From: a virus
Strand: one strand, 5' to 3'
DNA: 32,245 bases
Virus record (IMG/VR): IMGVR_UViG_3300037584_001325
Location: 1 to 32,245 of that record
Below are positions 7,913 through 18,700 of this stretch, in pieces (the stretch's first letter is position 1; the number at the start of each line of letters is the position of its first letter). The notes beneath the pieces are model-generated. The model ran no database searches. It was given only the letters and a program-made list of their open reading frames with translations, and was not told where the DNA came from. The position numbers were made by a program, and so were the translations under genes.

Positions 7913-9369
7913 TGGCAAGAAGTACGTTTAGAAATGTCAGAAGAGGCAATGTTGTTTATCTTCCTGAAGAACAAGAAATGCCTGATGCCCAAGGTGAAGG
8001 AGTAACTAATACTGCAAAGATTGTAAAATTTGGGCATGGACTAGCAACTACAACAGATAAATTAAGAAACTCTACGATAGAAAGGTCTGGATTAAAGTCA
8101 GACAAATACTCTTCTAAATACTATAATACCGATACTAGGATGCATGAGCCATATCAATTTTTTGAACCAACTCCATCCAGAATGAATGATACAGGTTTGT
8201 TTGGATATTTAGAAGATTTATTGCAGCCTACATATAATAGAGTTAAACCTACCGATAAAGGTATAGGTGCACGTGCAATTGAAATGTTTGATACTGCAGG
8301 TATATATAAAAATAAATCTGGAGGATTAGAGCAATTTTTATTTGACGTTGAGCAAGGAGATGGTCTTGCATTAGATATGTTGCAAATGGCTAGAGAAGAT
8401 GTGTCTAGTATGCTTGCAAATGATGGATATAATGTAGAGCAAATATCTCAAATTATGGATATGAATCCTACAGATATTAAACTAATACCTAACATTAATT
8501 TAAAAAACTTATTTTCCAAAAAAGGTAATACTAAATTAGATAGTGGAGAAAATAAAAGTCCAGTTGAAAAATTAAAAGATGAAATTAAAACATTTAAAAA
8601 CAAAGATAAGGTTGAAACATTTACTGGCAAAGATAAAATAAAAACTTTTGATGACAATACAATGTTGAAAAAGTATGATACTAAAGTAGCAGCTCCTTCA
8701 TATAGTGGTGATATGAAATATGAAAACCCTAATTTAGAAGAAATGCTAGGTATAGATACTGACGATTTAAAAATGAGTAACTTTTCATCTAAAGAAAATG
8801 CACCTACATTTATTGATGGAGTAAAAAGTAATAACGTTATTTTTGACCAAGATAGTCTATCTCCTTTTGATAAAAATTTAGATATTTTAAATAAATCAGA
8901 GTTATTACTACAGGACGTAGGAACTAAAGTAGCTCAAGATATAGATTTTGCAATAGAACAAAATGGATTGGGTAGTGTTGAAGTTGAACAAGGTGAAAAA
9001 TTAATGACTACTTTTAGAGATGTAAATAAGATTGGCTCTGATATAAAAGAAAATTTAGTATTAGCTGATGACGTATCTAAGTTATTAGATAAAGATATTG
9101 AAATGCAAGATGCCACAAGAGCACTCAAAGTATCAGAAAAAGGTGCTGAGTATGCTGGAGAAAAAGCTTTAGCTGAAGGTCTTGGCAAGTCTGCTAGTGG
9201 AGTGGGTGGAGCAGTTGCACTTGTAGATGAAGATTCAAGCATTATAGATAAAATTGGTGGAGCTATGGATGTAGGAGGAGCATTAGGTGCAGACGCTAAC
9301 CCTATATATGCAACTGTTCATGGAGTAGTAAAAGGTATAGATTTACTAGAAGATTTATTGAAAGGTTAA
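7912..9369 (+). CDS. Hypothetical virion/internal protein (485 aa)
   Basis: A good SD (AAGGAG, 7898-7903) precedes the ATG by 8 bases. The N-terminal ~90 residues are basic and polar. Around residue 222-248 there is a 3 x 9-residue tandem repeat (KDEIKTFKN, KDKVETFTG, KDKIKTFDD) inside a long Lys/Asp-rich, low-complexity stretch likely to be flexible. The C-terminal ~90 residues become Ala/Gly-rich and mildly hydrophobic (GKSASGVGGAVALVDE to GVVKGIDLLEDLL). Located between fibre-like genes and large internal-protein genes, it is probably a virion or internal core protein. No family is recognised. Confidence 0.55.
   Translation: MARSTFRNVRRGNVVYLPEEQEMPDAQGEGVTNTAKIVKFGHGLATTTDKLRNSTIERSGLKSDKYSSKYYNTDTRMHEPYQFFEPTPSRMNDTGLFGYLEDLLQPTYNRVKPTDKGIGARAIEMFDTAGIYKNKSGGLEQFLFDVEQGDGLALDMLQMAREDVSSMLANDGYNVEQISQIMDMNPTDIKLIPNINLKNLFSKKGNTKLDSGENKSPVEKLKDEIKTFKNKDKVETFTGKDKIKTFDDNTMLKKYDTKVAAPSYSGDMKYENPNLEEMLGIDTDDLKMSNFSSKENAPTFIDGVKSNNVIFDQDSLSPFDKNLDILNKSELLLQDVGTKVAQDIDFAIEQNGLGSVEVEQGEKLMTTFRDVNKIGSDIKENLVLADDVSKLLDKDIEMQDATRALKVSEKGAEYAGEKALAEGLGKSASGVGGAVALVDEDSSIIDKIGGAMDVGGALGADANPIYATVHGVVKGIDLLEDLLKG
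8575..8655 (+). repeat. In-frame tandem repeat, 3 x 27 bp
   Basis: Three adjacent 27-base units (8575-8601, 8602-8628, 8629-8655) encode KDEIKTFKN, KDKVETFTG and KDKIKTFDD in the 485-aa protein. The units have diverged at DNA level but keep a K-D-x-[IV]-x-T-F core. Confidence 0.7.
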
Positions 9370-9384
9370 TTAAAAGGATTTATT

Positions 9385-10809
9385 ATGGGTAAAAGAAGAG
9401 CAGGATATGGAATAAGTAATGTATTTGCTCCTAAAAAAGCAGCTACTGACAAAGCTTTGTTTAAAGCAAAACATATGGTAGCACCTGGTACAGCTTCATT
9501 CTCCCCAGGTAGAGATTGGGCAAAAGGCGAAAGAAGTATTGGTGGTGTTGGTAAAATGACATCAGGAAAAAAACTTTATGAAGGTGGTGGTTTGCTAGCT
9601 AAAGGAGCGAGAAAAGGTGGAGTTGAATTGGGCAATATGGCAGAAATATATGGAGGATTTGAAGGAGCTGGTACAGGAGTAGGCCCACAAGCAGATGGAT
9701 ATCAAACACCTGATGCAGATATGTTTACTGATAATCCTGGTGGAGCTGTGGCTAAACTAAATATTGGTCAAGGTAGTCAAGGCTTTATTAAATCAGGATG
9801 GGAACGAGGAGTAAGAAGGCCTTTTGAAGACTGGTGGAAAGGTGAATTAAAAGAGTCTCAAGATTTTTATGCAGTAAAAGAAAGAGATGTTTCACAAGAT
9901 TTGTTAGATACATTAAGTGGAGGTGGTGTAGATGCTACTTCATTGCAAGGATTAATGCTTCCTCAAGCATTTTCTCAAGATGAGTGGGATACTATTTCTG
10001 GTGAAGCTCAAGCAACTATGGATGAGCAATTAGAAGCATTAAGAAATGTATGGATAACTGATGACAATTATGCTGCTGATGACCCTAGGGCTGAAGCTAG
10101 ACAAGCACTAATGGAAAGAGCAGAAGAAGCAGGACTAACTGAATCTGATATTTTCCAAGGCAGAGAAGAGACTACTGGAAGTATTTATCAAGATATAGAA
10201 GGCGAATATGATGCTGCTTTAGAGTCCAAAGATATAAGTTCTAGGCAAGCTGCAAGAGAAAGAATTAAAGCAAATCTTCAAGGAGGTGCTGGAGTAAGAG
10301 GAGCTCAAGCAGCTGCAGGTGCTAGTGGTCTTGCATTTTCTGGAGCACAACAAGGCAGAATAGAGCAAGCTACTCAAGCTTCACAAGATGATTTAACTAG
10401 AATTAGAGAAAGCGAAAAAGCTTCATTAGGTGCATTGCAAGATGCTAGAACAAAACGTGAACGTAGATATGAAACTCTTACAGACCAAGCTTTAAGTGAA
10501 GGTGGAGCATTTGGATTATATGAAGGAGCTAAGGAAGAAAAATTGCAATCTGCAGATACATACTTATCAAGTGCATTAGAAATGTTGCAAGATTATGGTG
10601 CTGAATTAGATTCTATGTTATCTTATACTCCAGCTCAAGTTATAGGAAGAGGTAAAATTAAAAAAGATAGACATATAGATAAGCAAAGAAGTAGATTTTT
10701 TGGTGGAACTCAACAATATAATTTAGCTGATTATTCAGGGAGAAAGTCAGACTTTACTACTGCTAAAAGAGCAGTCCAAGGTGTTGCTGGAAATATAGGA
10801 AAGGATTAA
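9385..10809 (+). CDS. Probable internal virion protein (474 aa), Ala/Gln-rich helical
   Basis: An AAGGA site lies at 9373-9377. The N-terminal third is basic and Gly-rich (MGKRRAGYG, GGVGKMTSGKK). Residues ~200-400 are long helices rich in Ala, Gln, Glu and Arg, including a 'GVRGAQAAAGASGLAFSGAQQ' type segment. Small-residue helical regions of this kind, with a Ser-Gly motif, are typical of podoviral internal proteins ejected with the DNA (T7 gp14-like proteins show a comparable arrangement). The C terminus has a short basic stretch. It forms part of a run of internal-protein candidates leading to the giant 2528-aa protein. No enzymatic motif is seen. Confidence 0.5.
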   Translation: MGKRRAGYGISNVFAPKKAATDKALFKAKHMVAPGTASFSPGRDWAKGERSIGGVGKMTSGKKLYEGGGLLAKGARKGGVELGNMAEIYGGFEGAGTGVGPQADGYQTPDADMFTDNPGGAVAKLNIGQGSQGFIKSGWERGVRRPFEDWWKGELKESQDFYAVKERDVSQDLLDTLSGGGVDATSLQGLMLPQAFSQDEWDTISGEAQATMDEQLEALRNVWITDDNYAADDPRAEARQALMERAEEAGLTESDIFQGREETTGSIYQDIEGEYDAALESKDISSRQAARERIKANLQGGAGVRGAQAAAGASGLAFSGAQQGRIEQATQASQDDLTRIRESEKASLGALQDARTKRERRYETLTDQALSEGGAFGLYEGAKEEKLQSADTYLSSALEMLQDYGAELDSMLSYTPAQVIGRGKIKKDRHIDKQRSRFFGGTQQYNLADYSGRKSDFTTAKRAVQGVAGNIGKD

Positions 10810-10814
10810 AATAA

Positions 10815-12701
10815 ATGAGTGATATATTAGATGCATTAAATATTTTAGCTGGAATGACTAATACTATTGCTGATTACAAATTAAGCAAAGATAAGCTTGA
10901 GTCTGCTAAACAGCATGAAATAGATATTTTAAATCGTAAGCAACAAGCTGATATAGATAGAACTAATATTAACACTACGCTAAATTATCTCGGTGATAGA
11001 CTTAAAGAAAATGAGGGAGATATAAAAACTAAATCTGATGCTCTTGTTCAAGCAGGTCAAAATGTTAATGAAATTATAAATCTACCTGTACAATTCCAAA
11101 CTAAGGGTGGTAATGATACTGCAGAAAACCAACAATCAAGAAGCTTTAGCGACTTAACTCAATCATTTGCATTAGGAAATACTATTGGTGAAACTATTGA
11201 CAATCAAAATGCAGCGTTAGATGGTACTAAATTTGCATTAAACCAATTAGATTTACTTAATACTATTAATAATAATGTTATACAAACTACAAATACAGAG
11301 CTTCTAGATAAAGGTGAAGATGTTACTGTTTCTCTAAAGAACTTCCAAGACTTATTTAAAACACAAGAGTTTAAAGATGAGTTTAAAGAAAGATTAGGTT
11401 TTGCTATGGGAGAAGATGATTTAACTACTCCTAATATAGATGAAAGTCAAATAGATATAAATACATTATTATCTCAAGGTGCTGAATCTAGAATGAAAAC
11501 TATAGGAGATATGTCTCTTTCTCAAAGCAGACAAGTTGAATTAGAAAATAAAATATTAAATCTTGAGCAAGATAAGACAGCTGGTCCTGCAATGAAAATG
11601 TATTACTCTAAAGATTTAGGTAAGAATATTAATCTTACAAATCAAGAAGCTCAAGATTGGTATAAAGACAATCCTAATGATATGTTATTTCCTCAAGCTT
11701 CAATGAGCAATGTATCAGGCTCTAGTTCAAGTGAGTCATTTGAAGATAAATTTAAAATTTTACAAAAAGAATTAAGTGGAAGTTTACCAACAGATATTGA
11801 AAGAATTAACGCAATGCAAGATAATATTGGAGGGGGTGAATTAAATCCTTTTGCTAAAGACCCACAAAGCTATGTTGGCGATTCTGTATATTATCCTAAA
11901 GAAACTGATTTTGATACTGTTGAAGGCACTAAATTTAATGTTAATAGAATGGAAACAGATTTAGGTACTAATTTAATGAGCTATTTTGGATATGGAGCTA
12001 GTAAAGAAAAATCATTATTTGAATTTATGGCTGGAAGTCCAGAGGTTGAAATACAAAAGGCTGCTGAAGGTGGCCAACTATATACTACATTTGATGAAAA
12101 TGGAAATGTTAAAGATAGAGGTATCGTAGATATTGTTCTTGGAATACATAAACCTGATGGAAGTGCATATAGCCCTGGAAAGGGTCGAGTTGATAGTTAT
12201 GCTGTTGATGAATTAGATTTAGGTCGTCCAATGTTTAAAGGAACTGACGAATCATTTGCAGTTTTATATGAAACAGCTAAGGCTTTAAAAAGAATTGAAA
12301 ATGTAAAAACAAGATACCCTGAAATATCTTGGTTAAATCCTGATTTATCAATTGAAACTCAAACTGATGAGAAAGGAAGAAGTACTTCAAATTATTTTAA
12401 TAATACAAAAACAAATAAAACATTAAGCGATGCAGGGTTAATAAGTATGGGTGGTGATAAATTTGACAGACAAATAGATAGAAGTTTTAAGCCATCTACA
12501 CAAGAAAATAAAACATCGTCTGTTCCATCAATGACTTTTAGTGAATTTACAAATAGTATAAATAATAAATTTGATGCTAAAGAATATGCTGGTGGCTTTG
12601 GTGCAAACGCATTATATATGGCAGTGCGTAATTATAAATCTAATCCTACTGCATCTAACAAATCTAAACTAGAATCACTATATAGAAAATATACAAAATA
12701 A
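10815..12701 (+). CDS. Hypothetical internal virion protein (628 aa)
   Basis: Residues ~15-75 form a charged coiled coil (LSKDKLESAKQHEIDILNRK and onward). The middle region is Asn/Asp/Gln-rich with further amphipathic helices (ELENKILNLEQD). A C-terminal domain of about 90 residues ends YKSNPTASNKSKLESLYRKYTK, a helical hairpin-like tail. Only weak purine-rich sequence precedes the ATG; the gene sits 5 bases after its upstream neighbour and 1 base before the giant gene. It is presumably an assembly partner of the giant ejected protein. No family is recognised. Confidence 0.5.
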   Translation: MSDILDALNILAGMTNTIADYKLSKDKLESAKQHEIDILNRKQQADIDRTNINTTLNYLGDRLKENEGDIKTKSDALVQAGQNVNEIINLPVQFQTKGGNDTAENQQSRSFSDLTQSFALGNTIGETIDNQNAALDGTKFALNQLDLLNTINNNVIQTTNTELLDKGEDVTVSLKNFQDLFKTQEFKDEFKERLGFAMGEDDLTTPNIDESQIDINTLLSQGAESRMKTIGDMSLSQSRQVELENKILNLEQDKTAGPAMKMYYSKDLGKNINLTNQEAQDWYKDNPNDMLFPQASMSNVSGSSSSESFEDKFKILQKELSGSLPTDIERINAMQDNIGGGELNPFAKDPQSYVGDSVYYPKETDFDTVEGTKFNVNRMETDLGTNLMSYFGYGASKEKSLFEFMAGSPEVEIQKAAEGGQLYTTFDENGNVKDRGIVDIVLGIHKPDGSAYSPGKGRVDSYAVDELDLGRPMFKGTDESFAVLYETAKALKRIENVKTRYPEISWLNPDLSIETQTDEKGRSTSNYFNNTKTNKTLSDAGLISMGGDKFDRQIDRSFKPSTQENKTSSVPSMTFSEFTNSINNKFDAKEYAGGFGANALYMAVRNYKSNPTASNKSKLESLYRKYTK

Positions 12702-12702
12702 A

Positions 12703-15700
12703 ATGGTAGAAAATCCTTTAAACCCTACTCAAGAAGAAGAGGAAGAATTAGAACGAGGCTTATCGTATTCTCAGTTTGCTGAAAAAGTAAGAGATGGCGT
12801 TACTAATGATGCCAGTCAAGGCAACTTAACTCCTACATATGCACGTAGATGGCTTGAAATGTCAGATAAACAAGTTGTTGATGCATATATAAAACAACAT
12901 CCTGATACTAAAGATTTATTATATGAACCTGATTTTACTCAAGTAATCCCAGGTAGTGCTGCTTTAGGTGCTGATAATCCAGGATGGGACCAATTTAGAA
13001 CAAGTAGTTTAGAGAGTATGCCTGCGTGGATATCTGCTAATGCTGATAAAGTAGGATTAGTTGATGAAGAAGCTAATGCACAGTTTCAGCAAGATGTAAA
13101 AGATAAGATGGATACTTTAGATAGTAATCCTGAAGTTCAAGCATATAGAGAATGGATGTCTAATACTGGAGTTACAGAAGACATATTAAGCATTAATGGT
13201 ACTAAAAGATTAATGTCAGTAATAAACAATGTAGCTTATTCTTTATTGTCTATGGCTTCAGGTGGTTGGGCTGGTTCTAAAGCAGGATTTTTAGTTGGAG
13301 GTCCTAAAGGGGCAGCAATAGGTGGAACTGTAGGTAGTTTAACTTCATTGTATGGTATTGTAGGTGCTGCTGGTAATGCTGATGCTATCTCTGAACTAAC
13401 AAGAGAAAAAAACATTTCACGTAATCAATTTCTAGATGATATAGAATCATATAAAAAAGAATTAACACAATCTAATACTCCTGTATTAGAACGAGATGCA
13501 ATGATACAGGAATTTATATCTAATAATTATACTCAAAAAGAAGACGGTATATATGAAAAAGGATTAAATCCAGAAGAAGCATCTGATACTGCATTTTTAG
13601 CTAACTTTTTATCAGCTACTGGCGAAGCAGTACTTGAAAAACTTACATTAGGTCAAACTAAAAAACTATTTGGCTTTGGTAATAATGCATTAAAACGAAA
13701 CTTTGATTTAAATCTATATGGAAAAACAGTTGAAAATATTAAAAAGCAAGTTAAGAAATTGCCTAAACCTAAAGAAGAAGGTATTTTAAATAGATTTTGG
13801 GATGGTGTAGACCAGAATGGAAAAGTATTATCTATAGGTACATATGCATTGGCAGAGGGTTTACAAGAAATTGGACAAGAATATAATAATGCATTACAAA
13901 AAACTGTAGGGCCAGGTGCATATAGTGATGCTAGACTAGGAGATATATTTACACAAGCAGAAGCATTAGAAGCTTTTATTGGTGGAGCAGGTACTAGTTT
14001 AAGTGTATCAGGTACGAGTGCATTAGTAAAAAGAATTAAAAGACCTTTTGATAATTACAATGCTAAAGAGTCTAAAGATGGAGTTAATTATTATACAGAA
14101 TTAAATAACAATACGGGTCTTTATGAAGTATATGTAAATGATAATGGCGTTAAGACTAGAATAGAAGATAAAGATATAGTAAATAGTAAGGGTCAAAATA
14201 AAGCTACTTTTCAAACAAAGTCGCAAGCTTTTAAAGCTGTAAAAGATTTAGAAAAGCAGCATACTAAATTACAAAAACAATTAATGGTAGAAGAGTTTGG
14301 TAACTATGGACCTAATGCTAAGGTTAAAGTTACAAAAGCTGAAGGTGCTGAGTTCTTTACTATTGATATTGTAGATGGTGATAAAGTTTTACAGACAGTA
14401 GGGGTAGCTAGTAATCAATCAGATGCAAATCAATTATCTAGTAATGTAAAGCGTACATTAAATACTACAAACCAAATAATTAAAAATGACAAGATAACTG
14501 TTGAGTCTTTAAAAGAAGATAAAGATTTTCAAAATGCAAAAGAAGATGAAACTAAAAGAAATATTGCTACAAGAAGGGCAAACGCTATTGTTGCTATACG
14601 TACTTATATGGGAGAGCCTATACGTGAAGGAACAAATGATGACGATATAAGAATAGACATTGAAAAGAAATTAGCTGAATCAGACCCTGACAATCCTAAA
14701 TCTATAAACACATATCCTGAATTAATACCTGCACTGATAGATATACATGGTCCAGAAATAATTCAAGAAGCTGGTATTAGTCAAGATGCATTAATAGAAG
14801 AATACCAAAATAGTTATCCTACAGAAGTAGAGCAATTAGAAAATTTAAAAACATTATTAAGACCACCTGCACCAGAAACTGGTCCACCTAAGCAGTCAAC
14901 TCCTACTTCTTCGCAAGGACCGCCTGTTCAAGAAGGGCCTGATGGGATTGATGTTTCAGGTGCTCCTACAGGAAAACCTAAAGGACTTAGTATACAAGGT
15001 AAACTTTTATCTGATATAAAGAAACTACCTGCTAATGAAATACAATCTATGATTGATAAGCAAGTAGAGATTAATAAAAAGACTCCTTCTCCTGATGGTA
15101 AGATTGCATTAGCTGGTTTAAATAAAGCATTAAAAGAATCTAGTGGTCCTAAGGATATAGATACTCCAGAAGAAGCTGCTAAGAAGGAAGTTTTTAAAGG
15201 TGATATAATTACTATACCAGGTCATTTAAAAAGTCCTGCATCTAATTCAATGTTAGTGCCAAATAAATCATACTCTATGACAAGGGAAAGGGCTGAACAG
15301 CATTTAGAGCGTTTAATTGAATATAGAGATTCAGGTGGTGCTGTTTCTCAAGGTGCGACTAAAGCAGTTAATAGTGAAATAAATGCATTTGAACAAGCTT
15401 TAAAAGAAGAAGCTCCTACAAGTTCAAAAGGATTAAACATAAAATACTTTGAAAAAACCGATGAAACTACTCCTGCTGAAAGAAGACTTAATTTAGATAA
15501 ATTTGGAGATGTTGTTTTAGATGTTAATAATAAAATTGAAGATGAAGTTAGTCGTGTCAATTCAACATTAGATGCTATTATACTTGCCAATAAAACTGAA
15601 GCAACTATATATCCTATTCCAAATCGAGCAGACGATACCTCTTCAGTAGAAAGTGCTGTTTTAAAAATTAATAATTTAATCAGACAAGCTAGTTTTGGAA

Positions 15701-18700
15701 ATAAAGTAAATATGTCTGAAGTATTAGATAATACTATTTTAAAAAGACTTGACATAGCAGATGATAAAGCTGAATTACTAAGAAAATTAAATATTGTTCA
15801 AAAGATATTAGACAAGCAAACTTTAAAACAAAAGCAATTAGCTGATAATAAAGCTAAAGCTGCAGATGAGATTAAATTAAAGCAGTCAGTTCAACATCTT
15901 ACAAATAGGCTTAAAAACACAGGATTAATTCCATTTAAGGTTAAATATGTTAATGATGAAACTTTAGATTATAGAGGGGAATTTGACGCTAAAACAGATA
16001 CTATAACAATAAACTTAGCTAAAGCTACAGCTGATACTCCATTCCATGAGTTTTCTCATCCATTATTTAACTCTATGTTATTGCATGACCCTCAGTTATT
16101 TAATATGCTATACAACGAAATGCTTATTACTGATGAAGGAAAATCTATTGTTAAAGAAAAAGAAGGTCAAGGATATGAAGGTGTTGACTTACAGCTTGAA
16201 GCATTGTCTGAAGCATTAGGTAGACTGTCAGAAGGAAAGTATAATAAGAAAGACAGTATTTACAATACTATTAAAAGTTTTATTAATTGGATTAAAGAAA
16301 AGCTATTTGGTTATAAGTGGGATACTATACCTATACATACAAGATTAGATAAAAAGAATTTAACATTAGGTGATATTGCTGATATAATGGGTGATGTTAA
16401 TGCTAATTATGTAGTAGAGTTAAAGCCTGTAACTGAGGAGCAGTTAGCTGAAAAGTTACTTGCACCATTAGTTCCATTTAAACAATTAGATTTAAGCGAT
16501 AGAAAAGTAGTTACAAAACTAAATGAAGTATGGAATCAAATACTAAATCAAACTATTGAGTTCTATAAAGAAGATAAAGGTATGAATACAATAGACTTTC
16601 CTACATTTAAAAATAGTATTTTAAGAAAACTACCTAGTGAATTTAGACCAAGCTTTGCACAATGGGCTGAAGAAAGATTTAGAAATGATAGTTATGTCCA
16701 GAAGATGGAATTGCAAAGTAGTAAGCTAGAAGAGTTTGATACTTATGTCAATCAAGCTCCGTATATAAATAAAGTAGAAAAATTATGGGAAGGTATAGAA
16801 GAAGGTGGGCCTGAAGAATCTTCTTTAGACCAGAAACTTGTACAAGAAGATGATTGGTATTGGAAAGAATTAGCAGTAAATATACCAGCTGTAAATAAAA
16901 ACGCACTAATGAAAGAAATGCGTACTAGAATAAAATCATTTGACCAGTTTGTTGATACTGCATTTGGAAATAAGTTATATATACCTACACCTTTTAATTC
17001 TTTAAGTAGTAGACAAAAAAGAATTGTTAAACAATTTTACAATAATATAAAGAGTAGTGTGCCTACTAATAGAAGCAAGACTTCAAACTTTTCGTTTAGA
17101 AAGAACTATCAAATGTTTATGGATTTTGTATTATCTAAATCAGGTGATGGTCAATGGGTTAAGAAAATAGCTAGAACTACAGTATCTATTAAGGGGCCAG
17201 AGTCTAATATTCCTAAGAAAGTTTCTAGAAAACAAAGCAATAAAAGAGGTGCAGCTAATACTTATTATAATAGGAGAAAAGAAAGTAATCAGCAGTTTGA
17301 TAAAAAAATGGCATTAGAATTACCTGGTGTTTCTTGGATATCTAAAGCTAATAGTTGGCAATCAACATCATTTCAAAACACAAGACCTGATGAAGTTTTA
17401 GTATATGAAAATAGATATAGTTGGGTGCTACCTACAATTCAAGAATTGAATCAAGACTATGAAGTATTAAATGATTTAGAAGCTCAATTTAACAAAGAAG
17501 ATAAAGCTATATTAATGAGTAAAGGTGATAGTCAGCAAATAGCTGTAATTGATATTAATAAACTGCATAAAACAATGGCAAAAGATGTTGATTTGTTTGA
17601 AGGCTTATGGGAAAGTCAATATGAAGCTAAAAATATTGATGAAGCTACGCTTGCAAAATATAAGAATATGCCTATAGAGCAAAGAGCTAAAGCTGTTGCA
17701 ATACATATGACCATGGAAAGCATCTTCCCAGGATACTTAAAATTAGATGCTAAGACTATTGTTAAAAGAATTAAGATACCATTTACACCAGCTACCTTTT
17801 CTGATTCTATGGAAAGTTTTAATGTAAGAAAGATAGATGCTAGTACATTTTCTGTTTCTATGGGAGATGGACAAAAGATATCAATGAGTAGAACTATTGA
17901 GCTTATGGGTAAAAAGAATGTAAGTGATGGAGCAAGTATTACAAGTAGAAGTTTCTTTGAGAAAGCTGAAAAAGGATTTGGATTAGCAAAAGCATCAAGA
18001 CTAAAAACAATTATATATGAACGTAGAGGTGGTGATGTACTTGCTGTCAAGCATAATCATTTTCAACCTAAATCTGGATTAAAATTTTATGAGAATGGTA
18101 ATTTATTTGCACGAGTTAAAAGTGATGGCACTATTGTAGAAGTTAAAGAAGACGGTACTGATGGCAGCAACATAGATATGTTAGCTACTAAAGATGAAAT
18201 AAAAATTGGTACTGGTCAATATAATAAAAAGTCTTTTAACGTTAGTGGTGCTAGTGTTGGGTTAATTAAAATAGCAGATAAAGAAAAGAATAAAGTTAAG
18301 CGTACGCTGCAATGGTTAAACCACGCTGTTCAAGATGTTATTGTAGATTCATTTGCTAATGTAAGAGTACCTAAGATGAATCAGAAACTTAGAAATATAT
18401 TTAGTAAATCAATACCAAGTAGAGATGCAAATGGCAATATAACTAAATCTGTTTCTGATAAAATGCAAAGCTTATTAGAATCTTTAGTAGGTAGAGGCTC
18501 AGAAGGGAACTCTCCTTGGGCTAGAGAACATATTATAAATGGTGCAGGATTGCATAAAGGTTTATCTAAAATAACAAATGTTGTAGTGCAATCTGGATTA
18601 GTAAATGATATACTTCAATTAGATGGCAACTTAGGAACATACTCTGATATTGTACCTAATCTAGAAGGTGATTTAAATAAAAATGAAATAAGAATGTCAG

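Noticed and set aside
17616-18050. Long antisense ORF opposite the polymerase-like region
   Set aside because: It has no SD or neighbours in its strand, its composition is that of the reverse complement of a Lys/Asp-rich coding frame, and the sense frame has recognisable motifs. The same reasoning removes the other antisense and out-of-frame ORFs inside late genes.
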